In this document: positions 24,325 to 31,879 of the stretch, in pieces
Position numbering within the stretch: the first letter of the stretch is position 1
How the letters are laid out: the number at the start of each line of letters is the position of its first letter
Assembly: GCF_016065055.1 (NCBI RefSeq)
Contig: NZ_CP065856.1
Location: forward strand, 434,001 to 498,000
Length of the DNA stretch: 64,000 bases
Source of the DNA: Halosimplex litoreum
Lineage (GTDB): Archaea; Halobacteriota; Halobacteria; Halobacteriales; Haloarculaceae
Reading direction: 5' to 3'
Notes under the pieces: generated by a model
What the model was told of the DNA's origin: nothing
The model's input: the letters and a program-made list of their open reading frames with translations, nothing else
Databases searched by the model: none
Translations under genes and position numbers: made by a program

Positions 24325-25578
24325 ATGTCCGAGGAGATCAACCCCTTCGAGAGTCTCCGGGAGCAGGTCGAGGACGCCGGGGCCCACCTCGACGTCGAAC
24401 CCGGGACGCTCGAGCGGCTCGAGCGGCCCGAGCGTGTCCTGGAAGCGAACCTCTCGGTCGAGATGGACGACGGGTCGATCGAGGTGTTTCGCGCCTATCG
24501 CTCGCAGTTCAACGGGGCCCGCGGCCCGTACAAGGGCGGCATCCGCTATCACCCGCAGGTCTCCCGCGACGAGGTCAAGGCGCTATCGGGCTGGATGGCC
24601 TACAAGTGCGCCGTGGTCGACATCCCCTACGGCGGCGGCAAGGGCGGGATCGTCGTCGACCCCGACGACTACTCCGAAGACGAACTCGAACGGCTCACGC
24701 GCGCCTTCGCGACGGAGTTGCGTCCCATTATCGGCGAGGACAGGGACATCCCGGCGCCCGACGTGAACACGGGTCGCCGGGAGATGAACTGGATCAAAGA
24801 CACCTACGAGACGCTGGAGAACACCACGGAACCGGGCGTCGTCACCGGCAAGGCGCCCGACAGCGGCGGCTCGGCGGGTCGCGTCGAGGCGACCGGCCGC
24901 TCGGTGATGCTGACGGCTCGCGAGGCGTTCGACTACCTCGACGAGGATATCGAGGGGGCGACGGTCGCCGTCCAGGGGTACGGGAACGCGGGGTCGGTGG
25001 CGGCGAGGCTGCTGTCGGACCTCGGCGCCAGCGTCGTGGCCGTCTCGGACTCCTCGGGCGCCGCCTACGACCCCGACGGCCTCGACGTGCGAGCGGTCAA
25101 AGAGCGCAAGGACGAGACCGGCGACGTGGTCGACTACGACGCGCCCGAGACCATCTCGAACGAGGAGCTGCTGACGCTGGACGTGGATCTCCTGGTTCCG
25201 GCGGCGCTGGAGAACGCCATCGACGGCGACCTCGCCGCGGACGTTCGGGCGGACGTGATCGTCGAGGCCGCCAACGGCCCGCTGACGCCCGACGCCGACG
25301 ACGTGCTCACCGAGCGTGACGTGGCCGTCTTCCCGGACATCCTCGCCAACGCCGGCGGCGTCACGGTCTCATACTTCGAGTGGGTGCAGAATCGCCAGCG
25401 CTTCTACTGGTCCGAAGAGCGCGTCGACGACGAACTGGAGACGGTCATCGTGGACGCGTTCGACCGACTGACTTCGACCTACGAGGACCGGGGCCTCCCG
25501 AACTTCCGGACCGCCGCCTACGTCGTCGCCATCGAGCGCGTGCTGCGAGCGAGCGAGCAGGGCGGCGTCTGGCCCTGA
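24325..25578 (+). CDS. gdhA: Glutamate dehydrogenase (Glu/Leu/Phe/Val family)
   Basis: 417 residues. [25 protein letters not shown] and [16 protein letters not shown] contain the two lysines that bind substrate and catalyse, [12 protein letters not shown] follows in the substrate domain, and [17 protein letters not shown] is the Rossmann nucleotide-binding motif. [14 protein letters not shown] lies near the C-terminus. It interconverts glutamate and 2-oxoglutarate plus ammonia. The ATG at 24325 has a TATA-like CCTTTTGG 28 bases upstream. The neighbouring CitE-like gene suggests a link with acetate or methylaspartate metabolism, where glutamate is an intermediate. Confidence 0.95.
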   Translation: MSEEINPFESLREQVEDAGAHLDVEPGTLERLERPERVLEANLSVEMDDGSIEVFRAYRSQFNGARGPYKGGIRYHPQVSRDEVKALSGWMAYKCAVVDIPYGGGKGGIVVDPDDYSEDELERLTRAFATELRPIIGEDRDIPAPDVNTGRREMNWIKDTYETLENTTEPGVVTGKAPDSGGSAGRVEATGRSVMLTAREAFDYLDEDIEGATVAVQGYGNAGSVAARLLSDLGASVVAVSDSSGAAYDPDGLDVRAVKERKDETGDVVDYDAPETISNEELLTLDVDLLVPAALENAIDGDLAADVRADVIVEAANGPLTPDADDVLTERDVAVFPDILANAGGVTVSYFEWVQNRQRFYWSEERVDDELETVIVDAFDRLTSTYEDRGLPNFRTAAYVVAIERVLRASEQGGVWP

Positions 25579-25653
25579 ACGGTCGGCCCGCGCGCCGCCG
25601 TACCACACTCGTTGGACACGCCGGTTTTACGCGTCGAGACCCAACCCGAGTAT

Positions 25654-26127
25654 ATGCCGGTCTACGAGCGAGAAGTCGTCGTCGACGCGCCGTTCGAGGA
25701 CGTGTGGGAGTTTCACTCCGGCGCGTCGGGACTGGAAGCGCTGACCCCCGACTGGATGAACCTCCGGGTCGAGTCGACGGTCGGTCCCGACGGCGAGCCA
25801 GATCCGGACGTGCTGGAGGCGGGGTCGAGCGTCGAGTCGACGATCGCTCCCTTCGGCGTCGCGCCGCGCCAGCGCTGGGTCTCCGCCATCACCGCCCGCG
25901 AAGAGGGCGACGGCCAGGCATTCTTCCGCGACGAGATGCGAGCGGGCCCGTTTCCGAAGTGGGTCCACACCCACTCCTTCGAGGCCGTCGACGGCGGGAC
26001 CCGCGTCCACGACCACGTCGAGTACGAACTTCCGGTCGTCGGGGGGCTGTTCGGTCCGCTCGGGTGGGTCGGCTTCGAGCCGATGTTCCGCCACCGCCAC
26101 CGGACGACCAAGGAACTGCTGGAGTGA
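25654..26127 (+). CDS. SRPBCC (START/Bet v1-like) family protein
   Basis: 157 residues. MPVYEREVVVDAPFEDVWEFH is the typical first strand and helix of the SRPBCC fold, a deep hydrophobic ligand-binding barrel. The remaining strands (WVHTHSFEAVDGGTRVHDHVEY) end with a helix and FRHRHRTTKELLE. Members bind lipids, polyketides or aromatic compounds, or act as cyclases; the function here is unknown. The last 80 bases are duplicated at 26860-26944. A second, unrelated SRPBCC gene occurs at 29520-30032. Confidence 0.85.
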   Translation: MPVYEREVVVDAPFEDVWEFHSGASGLEALTPDWMNLRVESTVGPDGEPDPDVLEAGSSVESTIAPFGVAPRQRWVSAITAREEGDGQAFFRDEMRAGPFPKWVHTHSFEAVDGGTRVHDHVEYELPVVGGLFGPLGWVGFEPMFRHRHRTTKELLE

Positions 26128-26276
26128 CCGTCCGACCCCGCGACCGGTCCGACCGAATTCACCGACGTATCCGCACTTGCCGGTCGGTATCGTTCCCGAC
26201 GTGAGGCGGCAGAGACTCGCCGGCCGCGAACTTTTGCACGGTCGGGCCGAACGACGTGACAGGACGGTCACAGAGA

Positions 26277-26711
26277 ATGCACCACGGTCAACTCACGCGC
26301 GTCCTGGAGTTTTTCGTCGTCGGGATCGTCTTCGGCGTGACCGAAGACGTGCTCGCCGTTCTGATCGCGACCGACGCGGAACTCTCGGCCGAGATCGTCG
26401 GCGTCGTGGTCGTGATCGCCATCCCGTTCGCCGTGCTCTCGGAACTGATCGTCGACCACCCGAAATTCCTGACGTTCGAGCGGCTATCGACGACGATACG
26501 CTCGCTGGTCTCCGGGCGACCCGCTCACCGACCCGACGACGCGCCCGGGAACCTGCACGTCGAGACCGCGCCGCGGCCGCATCATCAGTACTTCTGTGAC
26601 AGCTGCGCCATCGAGTTCGAAACGGGAGCGATCCTCCAGGAACACCTCGACCGTCGACACCCGGACGTGGAGATCCGCTGGTCGATCCACGCGGCCGAAC
26701 GGTCCCGGTAG
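26277..26711 (+). CDS. Membrane protein with a C-terminal C2H2 zinc finger
   Basis: 144 residues. Two hydrophobic helices (residues 9-31, LEFFVVGIVFGVTEDVLAVL, and 36-60, IVGVVVVIAIPFAVLSELI) are followed by a cytoplasmic part. That part ends in FCDSCAIEFETGAILQEHL and its sequel DRRHPD, where C-x2-C-x12-H-x4-H is a classical C2H2 zinc-finger spacing. The combination suggests a membrane-tethered nucleic-acid- or protein-binding domain, of unknown role. I take the ATG at 26277 over 26256 because it begins the hydrophobic N-terminus. Confidence 0.75.
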   Translation: MHHGQLTRVLEFFVVGIVFGVTEDVLAVLIATDAELSAEIVGVVVVIAIPFAVLSELIVDHPKFLTFERLSTTIRSLVSGRPAHRPDDAPGNLHVETAPRPHHQYFCDSCAIEFETGAILQEHLDRRHPDVEIRWSIHAAERSR

Positions 26712-26764
26712 CGCGGCCATCGCTCGATTCGGGAGTCGCCGTCCGAACCCACTCCGGAGCGATT

Positions 26765-26950
26765 CCCGGAAATAGATCCCCGGGAACCGAGCCGGGGGAA
26801 GCCAACGACCTTCACCCTCGTTGACGAACGATGCCACACGACAGACGTAGCTGTCGGCGGCGGCCTGTTCGGTCCGCTCGGGTGGGTCGGCTTCGAGCCG
26901 ATGTTCCGCTATCGCCACCGGACGACGAAGGAACTGCTCGAAGGGGAGCG
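26765..26950 (+). pseudogene. Chimeric fragment: leader and first codons of the FAD-binding gene fused to the 3' end of the SRPBCC gene
   Basis: 26765-26860 aligns without gaps in the last 40 bases to the leader and first codons of the gene at 27605 (shared GCCAACGAC, TTCAC and ACAGACGTAGCTGTCG), but its start codon position reads ACG instead of ATG. From about 26860 the sequence switches, in frame, to the last 84 bases of the SRPBCC gene (LFGPLGWVGFEPMFR then RHRTTKELLE). The stop codon is lost, so the reading frame runs on to 27226. It is a decayed product of recombination between two neighbouring genes, joined in a GGCGG stretch both share. Confidence 0.75.
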
Positions 26951-27042
26951 GGCCGTTCTCCCCGCCGCGCCGTCGAGGAGGACCCGATCGCCCGCTTCCG
27001 ACGTGCCAGAAAGCCTTTCACTCCGAGCGGCGACCCGCTCGT

Positions 27043-27486
27043 ATGTCATCGAAGCGACGGTACGCGGTCGCCGGCCTCCTGGCGCTCTGTGCGGTCGGCG
27101 GCTGTCTCTCCGCCACCCCGTTCGGTCAGTCGTCGACGCCGACGGCCGAGCCCGGCGGCTTTCAGGGCCAGTTGGACGAGCCGAGCCCACAGACGGTCAG
27201 TCTGGAGAATCGGTGGAACCGTGACGTCACCACGCAGTTACGGGTCCTCCGGGTGGCGACCAACGGGACGGTCCACGAGGAAGCGCACGAACTCTCTCCC
27301 GGGAGCGAGCGAACCGTCTACAACACCAGCGCGGCCGACCCCGACGGCGTCGAGTCGTTCCGGCTCACGCTGACCGCTCGGAACACGACGGAGCGCGTGA
27401 CCATCGAGAACGACGCGTGCCACGGTGGCGCGCATGGCGGGATCGAGGACGACGGCACCGTCTTCCTCACGTACGCGATCTGTTGA
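27043..27486 (+). CDS. Small secreted lipoprotein
   Basis: 147 residues. MSSKRRYAVAGLLALCAVGGC is a lipoprotein signal with lipobox VGGC. The mature domain is a compact beta-rich unit (SLENRWNRDVTTQLRVLRVA, RLTLTARNTTERVTIEND) with two late cysteines (NDACHGG and the final YAIC) that may form a disulfide, and one His-rich turn (CHGGAHGG). I do not recognise the family. A TATA-like AAAGCCTTTCA near 27012-27022 lies about 27 bases before the ATG. Confidence 0.7.
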   Translation: MSSKRRYAVAGLLALCAVGGCLSATPFGQSSTPTAEPGGFQGQLDEPSPQTVSLENRWNRDVTTQLRVLRVATNGTVHEEAHELSPGSERTVYNTSAADPDGVESFRLTLTARNTTERVTIENDACHGGAHGGIEDDGTVFLTYAIC

Positions 27487-27604
27487 CCGCAGCGAGGATT
27501 GGTTCGCCCGGTGTCGACCCGCCGGCCTCACCTCCTCGCGGTGAACCCGGAGATCGACTCCGGAGAGGCCAACGACTTTCACGCTGCCCATACAGTGTTC
27601 ACGT

Positions 27605-28162
27605 ATGACAGACGTAGCTGTCGTCGGCGGCGGTCCCGCCGGCCTGAGCGCCGCACTGTTCACCGCCAAGAACGGCCTCGACACCGTCGTCTTCGACACG
27701 GACGAGACGTGGATGCACAAGGCCCACCTGTTCAACTACCTCGGCATCGAGAGCGAGGACGGAACGGCGTTCTTGGAGGACTCGCGCGAGCAGGCCGATA
27801 GCTTCGGCGTCGACCGCCGCCAGGGCGAGGAGGTCCAGACCGTCGAGCAGGACGGCGACGGCTTCCGCGTCGTCACCGGCGAAGGCGACCTCGCAGCGGA
27901 CTACCTCGTCCTCGCGACGGGTGCGAACCGCGGTCTGGCCGAGGAGTTAGGTTGCGAGTTCACCGACGAGGACGTCGTCGACGTGGACGTGACCATGGAA
28001 ACGTCGGTCGCGGACGCCTACGCCACCGGCGCGATGGTCCGCGCCGAGGAGTGGCAGGCAGTGATTTCGGCGGGGGACGGTGCGGCGGCGGCGCTGAACG
28101 TCCTCACCAAGGAGAAAGGCGAGCACTTCCACGACTTCGACACGCCCGCAGACGCCGAATAA
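27605..28162 (+). CDS. Short FAD-dependent oxidoreductase, thioredoxin-reductase-like
   Basis: 185 residues. TDVAVVGGGPAGLSAALFTA is the Rossmann dinucleotide-binding motif, and the C-terminal DVDVTMETSVADAYATGAMV corresponds to the second FAD motif (with the AYA-G-D type end) seen in thioredoxin reductases. The NADPH-binding domain and the CxxC redox pair are missing, so the protein is about half of a normal thioredoxin reductase. Comparable short proteins occur in haloarchaea. It may use an unusual partner, or bind FAD without thiol chemistry. A hairpin (28172-28186) directly follows the stop. Confidence 0.8.
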   Translation: MTDVAVVGGGPAGLSAALFTAKNGLDTVVFDTDETWMHKAHLFNYLGIESEDGTAFLEDSREQADSFGVDRRQGEEVQTVEQDGDGFRVVTGEGDLAADYLVLATGANRGLAEELGCEFTDEDVVDVDVTMETSVADAYATGAMVRAEEWQAVISAGDGAAAALNVLTKEKGEHFHDFDTPADAE

Positions 28163-28171
28163 TTCCGTCTG

Positions 28172-28186
28172 GTGGGAGCTTCCCAC
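28172..28186 (+). terminator. Hairpin after the FAD-binding protein gene
   Basis: GTGGGA-GCT-TCCCAC forms a perfect 6-bp stem with a 3-base loop, nine bases after the stop codon. It lacks a following T-run, so a termination role is only suggested. A related GTGGGAGC stem occurs inside the repeat element at 47135-47153. Confidence 0.3.
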
Positions 28187-28202
28187 GAGATCGACGGCGA
28201 GC

Positions 28203-28518
28203 GCTGAAAGCCCTTGCCCCGCTCGGTAACAGTTGCAGTGATCACGACTGACAGCAAGCGCTGAAAGCCCTCGACCCGCTCGCGGTCGCTGCAGCGAGAT
28301 ATCCGCGCTCTCCGCACGACCCGCGCGGATAGTGCTCGCTCAGGCGACCGGGCGAACGCGAGCGCGTCTCGCCCTTTCAATCCACCAGGGAACGCACAGC
28401 ACCGCAGACGGCCACACACCTCCCCAGCCGATTCGCTCGTTCGTTACACTCTCTCCCTCATCCCTCGCGCGATGCTGTCGCGAGACGAGACTCGCGACAG
28501 CGCGCGCCGACCGCACCG
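28203..28518 (+). repeat. Dispersed structured element, copy A
   Basis: One of four related non-coding elements in this window. In order it contains two copies of a CTGAAAGCCCT motif (28204 and 28261, spacing 57), the inverted repeat TATCCGCGC...GCGCGGATA, TCCACCAGGGA, GCAGACGGCCACACACCTCC-like blocks, CTCATCCCTCGCGCG, and a GCGACAGCGCGCGCC end. It fills most of the 436-base gap between the FAD-binding gene and the EamA permease. No conserved reading frame runs through it. Confidence 0.75.
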
Positions 28519-28598
28519 CTAACCGACTCGTCTCGAACCGACCTCGAACCGCTTCGCCCACCGCAAGACGAAAGGGACCGCTCCCGAAAGGGTCGCCA

Positions 28599-29510
28599 AT
28601 GGCCGGCGAGACGCTGTCGCGACGGCTGGAGGCGCGTGTCCCGCCGGTGGCGGCGCTGGTCGTGGCCATCCTCGCGGTGTCGACCAGCGCCATCCTGGTC
28701 CGCTGGAGCGGTGCGCCGCCGACGGTCGCGGCGTTCTACCGGGTCCTCTTTACGGTCTGGTTGCTCGCGCCGCTGGCCGCCTCCCGCCACGGCGAGGCTC
28801 TGCGGTCGCTGGGACGGCGGGACGCGCTGGCGGCGGGGGCGACGGGCGTGGCGCTGGCGATTCACTTCGCGGCGTGGTTCCAGTCTATCGAGTGGACCAG
28901 CGTCGCCGCGTCGGTGACGCTCGTGCAGGCCCAGCCGCTGTTCGTCGCCGTCGGCGCGGCGCTGTACCTCGACGAGCGACTGACGCTCCCGAAGGTCGTC
29001 GGGATCCTGATCGCGCTCGGCGGCGCGACGGTCATGTCGGTCGGCGAGTTCCTCGCGGGGACCGCGGTCGGCCCGCACCCGCTGGCGGGCAACGCGCTGG
29101 CCCTGGCGGGCGCGGTGACGATGGCGGTCTACGTCCTCGCCGGGCGGTCGCTCCGCGCGCGGGTCGCGCTCGTCCCGTACGTCACCGTCGTCTACGCGGT
29201 CTGCGCCGCCGTTCTCGGCGCCGTCGTCGTCGCACAGGGCGACCCGCTGGTCGGCTACGCCGGGCGGGAGTGGCTCCTCTTCCTCGCGATGGCGGTCGGC
29301 CCCGGGATCTTCGGCCACACGGTCATCAACTGGGCGCTCGAACACGTCCAGTCCTCGGTCGTGAGCGTCTCGCTGCTGGGCGAACCCGTCGGGAGTACCG
29401 TGCTGGCGCTGCTGTTACTCGCGGAGGTGCCGGGGCGCTGGACCGTGGCCGGCGGCGCGGTCGTGCTCGGGGGCATCTACCTGACCGCGCGAACCCGAAG
29501 CGAGTCCTGA
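28599..29510 (+). CDS. EamA/DMT-family membrane transporter
   Basis: 303 residues with ten predicted membrane helices in two five-helix EamA halves. VSTSAILVRWSGAPPTVAAFYR opens the first half; AASVTLVQAQPLFVAVGAALYL-like and SVVSVSLLGEPVGSTVLALLLL close the two halves, with the usual small-residue and glutamate/proline features of drug/metabolite exporters. The substrate cannot be inferred. The ATG at 28599 is taken because the in-frame extension to 28332 would lie inside repeat element A. Confidence 0.88.
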   Translation: MAGETLSRRLEARVPPVAALVVAILAVSTSAILVRWSGAPPTVAAFYRVLFTVWLLAPLAASRHGEALRSLGRRDALAAGATGVALAIHFAAWFQSIEWTSVAASVTLVQAQPLFVAVGAALYLDERLTLPKVVGILIALGGATVMSVGEFLAGTAVGPHPLAGNALALAGAVTMAVYVLAGRSLRARVALVPYVTVVYAVCAAVLGAVVVAQGDPLVGYAGREWLLFLAMAVGPGIFGHTVINWALEHVQSSVVSVSLLGEPVGSTVLALLLLAEVPGRWTVAGGAVVLGGIYLTARTRSES

Positions 29511-29519
29511 CGGACCCGC

Positions 29520-30032
29520 TCACCCGCTCAGGGGGACCTCGGTGTCGGCGCTGTGTCCGTCCCCCTCGACCCGGATCTCCGGCCGTCCGTCACCCGCCCG
29601 GCCGTCGATCTCCTCGGCGCGCGCCTTCAGGGCAGCGTTGACGGCCTCGAAGCCCGCTTCGGTGTCGTCACCGTACAGCCGGAGCAGCGGGCGAACGAGG
29701 ACGCCGCCGAAGCGCTCGGACTGCGTGAACCGCGTCCGTCCGTCGTCCAGCTCCTCGATCGCGAAGACGTGTTCGCCGTCGAACAGTCCGCGGACGTAGA
29801 GGTGACCGAGCCACCGGAGTTCGGTGGGCTCGTCAGCTCGGAGGACGCGCGGCCTGAACGTCGGCATCCCCTCGGCGTCCGGCCCGGGCGCGACGACGAG
29901 GCGCTCGCCCGCCTCGGCCCGTCCGGTGATGCGGGTCCGCGGGTTCCAGTCGTCGTAGGCGTCGAAGTCGGTGAGGACCGACCAGACCGTCTCGGGCGAC
30001 GCGTCGATGTCGATGGCGGTGAAAATCTCCAT
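29520..30032 (-). CDS. SRPBCC (polyketide cyclase/dehydrase-like) family protein
   Basis: 170 residues. MEIFTAIDIDASPETVWSVLTDFDAYDDWNP is the classic opening of the SRPBCC domain (strand, helix, then the D-YxxWNP signature). The rest forms the sheet and C-terminal helix (RPLLRLYGDDTEAGFEAVNA). The C-terminal tail of about 25 residues is polar. It resembles the many haloarchaeal SRPBCC genes annotated as polyketide cyclase or CoxG-like, with unknown ligands. It is convergent with the EamA permease, nine bases apart. Confidence 0.85.
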   Translation of the reverse strand: MEIFTAIDIDASPETVWSVLTDFDAYDDWNPRTRITGRAEAGERLVVAPGPDAEGMPTFRPRVLRADEPTELRWLGHLYVRGLFDGEHVFAIEELDDGRTRFTQSERFGGVLVRPLLRLYGDDTEAGFEAVNAALKARAEEIDGRAGDGRPEIRVEGDGHSADTEVPLSG

Positions 30033-30113
30033 GGGAGACAGTACGTGCGCCCACAGCTTAAGCCGCGCGGTAAGCCGCGTACGTGCTTCTCACGGTGGTC
30101 TCGCCGTGATCGG

Positions 30114-30323
30114 TCACACTCGCTCGTCGGGTTCGACGGGTGGCTCCGACCCGTCGTCCCCGCCCTCGCGCTCGTCCCCGTCCCCGTCGAGAGCGAGACC
30201 GAGGGCGAGAAAGACGGTCCCCAGGGTGAGGAACGTCGTCCCGATGGCGGTGTCACCGAGGACGGCGAACGTCACGCCGATAACGAGAAACGGCGTTCCC
30301 ACGGCGAGAAACGTCGAATGCAT
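30114..30323 (-). CDS. Small two-helix membrane protein
   Basis: 69 residues. Two hydrophobic segments (residues 2-22, TFLAVGTPFLVIGVTFAVLG, and 25-47, TAIGTTFLTLGTVFLALG) are followed by an acidic cytoplasmic tail (DGDGDEREGGDDGSEPP). It lacks cysteines or catalytic motifs. The composition is typical of short haloarchaeal membrane proteins, and the tail bias argues against a chance frame. The function is unknown. Confidence 0.55.
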   Translation of the reverse strand: MHSTFLAVGTPFLVIGVTFAVLGDTAIGTTFLTLGTVFLALGLALDGDGDEREGGDDGSEPPVEPDERV

Positions 30324-30391
30324 ACGGTACCGACACTCGCGGCCGAGATAACTGTATCGGCGGGGTCGTCGACGGGCGCCACGGCGGCCGC

Positions 30392-31189
30392 CTACGCGGC
30401 GTGTTTCTCGATCTCGCCTTTGACGGCGGCGCCGTCGAAGTCGTGTTCGGGGCGGATGTTGACGAAGTCGAGGAACTCCCGAGCGGCCATGAGTTCGTCG
30501 GGGTCGTGGACTTCCAGGGCGGCGGCGACGGCGTCGCGGGCGCCGATCAGCGGTTCGAGCGCGCCCAGCGCGCAGGCGGTATCGTAGGCGCGGGCGTCCT
30601 CGATGGCCTCCTCGTCGACCTTCGTCGCGTCGATGAAGTAGAGTTCGCCGCCGGAGACGAGGACGTTCTCCCGCTGTAGGTCGCCGTGGGCGAGGTTGTT
30701 GTCGTGCATCCGGTCGAGATTCCCGAACAGGTCGACCGCGTGGTCACGCACCTCCTCGGGGGGGAGGTCGTCGAGCGCCCGGAAATCGGAGAGGTACTCC
30801 AGCACCATCACGGCCACGTCGTCGTACTCGAAGGCCTCCTTCGGTTCGGGCGCGCTGACGCCGATCTCGCGCATCCGCTCGTTGGCCTCCAGTTCGTGCT
30901 CGGCCATCTCGATCGGCGTGTCGAAGCGCTCGAAGAAGCCCTCGGTCCCCGAGGAGAAGGCACCCAGGTTGCGTCCCGCGGTCAGCAGCGCGTGGACCAG
31001 CGAGTTCTGCTCGGTGACGACCTTGACGAAGAGATCGTCGTTGACGACGCAGGGCGTCGACAGCCAGTTGTCGGCCTCGAGGAAGACGACCCTGGCCGTC
31101 TCCAGGTCGTAGCGGTCCATCACCTCCCGGACCGCCCCCTCGAGCGTCGGCCAGGGGACCGTCCCCCGGAGAAATCGCCGGAACGCCAT
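30392..31189 (-). CDS. Protein kinase-like (RIO/Bud32-like) protein
   Basis: 265 residues with a protein-kinase-like core. LFVKVVTEQ provides the ATP lysine, FERFDTPIEMAEHELEANERM the helix-C glutamates, HGDLQRENVLV the catalytic aspartate and asparagine, and YFIDATKVDEE the metal-binding IDAT motif in place of DFG. This arrangement is that of RIO, Bud32 and ABC1-like atypical kinases. The C-terminal half is helical. The substrate is unknown. A TATA box (CGAATAAACC) about 28 bases upstream supports the ATG at 31189. Confidence 0.8.
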   Translation of the reverse strand: MAFRRFLRGTVPWPTLEGAVREVMDRYDLETARVVFLEADNWLSTPCVVNDDLFVKVVTEQNSLVHALLTAGRNLGAFSSGTEGFFERFDTPIEMAEHELEANERMREIGVSAPEPKEAFEYDDVAVMVLEYLSDFRALDDLPPEEVRDHAVDLFGNLDRMHDNNLAHGDLQRENVLVSGGELYFIDATKVDEEAIEDARAYDTACALGALEPLIGARDAVAAALEVHDPDELMAAREFLDFVNIRPEHDFDGAAVKGEIEKHAA

Positions 31190-31330
31190 CTGTCCGTCGA
31201 GTCACGTTCCACGGGTTTATTCGTTCGGTCCCAGTGTCGGCTCGCGGTCGGTTCGTCTCTCTGGCGTCTCGGTGCTTTTCGGTTGCGTCGGCGTCGAAGG
31301 GTGTCGAGCGGCGGCTGCACGCGATGGTAC

Positions 31331-31652
31331 GCGCTGAACGCCCTCGAGTTGCTACCTGGAGTCGTGCGCGCAGAGGACGGCACCCCCTGAACGCCCTCGA
31401 CTCGCTCGGCCACGCTGTGCGGGATATCCTCGCTCGCTGCGGTGGCTCGGATAGTGGCCAGCGCAGCGTGCCCGACCGCGCCTCGCCCGTTCAGTCCGCC
31501 AGGGGTCAGCGACCGCACAGCAACCGCAACCACCACGGGCCTCCCCAACCGACTGCGGTGCTCGCTAGCGCTGCGCTCCTCATCCCTCGCACGGCTCTCT
31601 CCCGGCCGCTCGTCCGAATTGGACTCGCGGCCGCGACAGCGCGCGCCACCGC
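31331..31652 (+). repeat. Dispersed structured element, copy B
   Basis: Second member of the repeat family. Here the doubled motif is GCTGAACGCCCTCGA/CTGAACGCCCTCGA (31333 and 31387, spacing 53), then TATCCTCGC...GCTCGGATA with a T-T mismatch, CGCCTCGCCCGTTCAGTCC, the CCTCCCCAACCGACTGCGG block, CTCATCCCTCGCACG, and the GCGACAGCGCGCGCC end. It lies upstream of the gene at 31880 and is followed at once by a 19-base tandem repeat. Confidence 0.72.
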
Positions 31653-31655
31653 ACC

Positions 31656-31764
31656 CACTCCGCACCACCGCACCGATTCCGCACCACCGCACCGATTCCG
31701 CACCACCGCACCCACTCCGTACCATCGCATCTATTCCGCACCTCCGCACCCACACCACACACTC
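31656..31764 (+). repeat. Tandem repeat of a 19-base unit
   Basis: Six consecutive units, the last of them partial, start at 31656, 31675, 31694, 31713, 31732 and 31751, each resembling GATTCCGCACCACCGCACC with one to a few changes. The spacing of exactly 19 bases is kept throughout. Since 19 is not a multiple of three, the array is not part of a coding repeat. It lies between repeat element B and the start of the next gene. Confidence 0.8.
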
Positions 31765-31879
31765 CATGCCGCCGCGACCGCTCGGCGAGATCCTGTTTCT
31801 TCCGGGGGTCGGCGCCATCGGCGCTCGCTCGTGGGAAAGATGGCTCAGTTATTTCCGGGCCCTGGCCCAACGGTCGGTC

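Noticed and set aside
31656-31764. CRISPR array
   Set aside because: The repeats are adjacent 19-base units without spacers, so it is a simple tandem repeat. No cas gene lies nearby. The 36-base repeats at 39195-39302 are coding and spacer-free as well.
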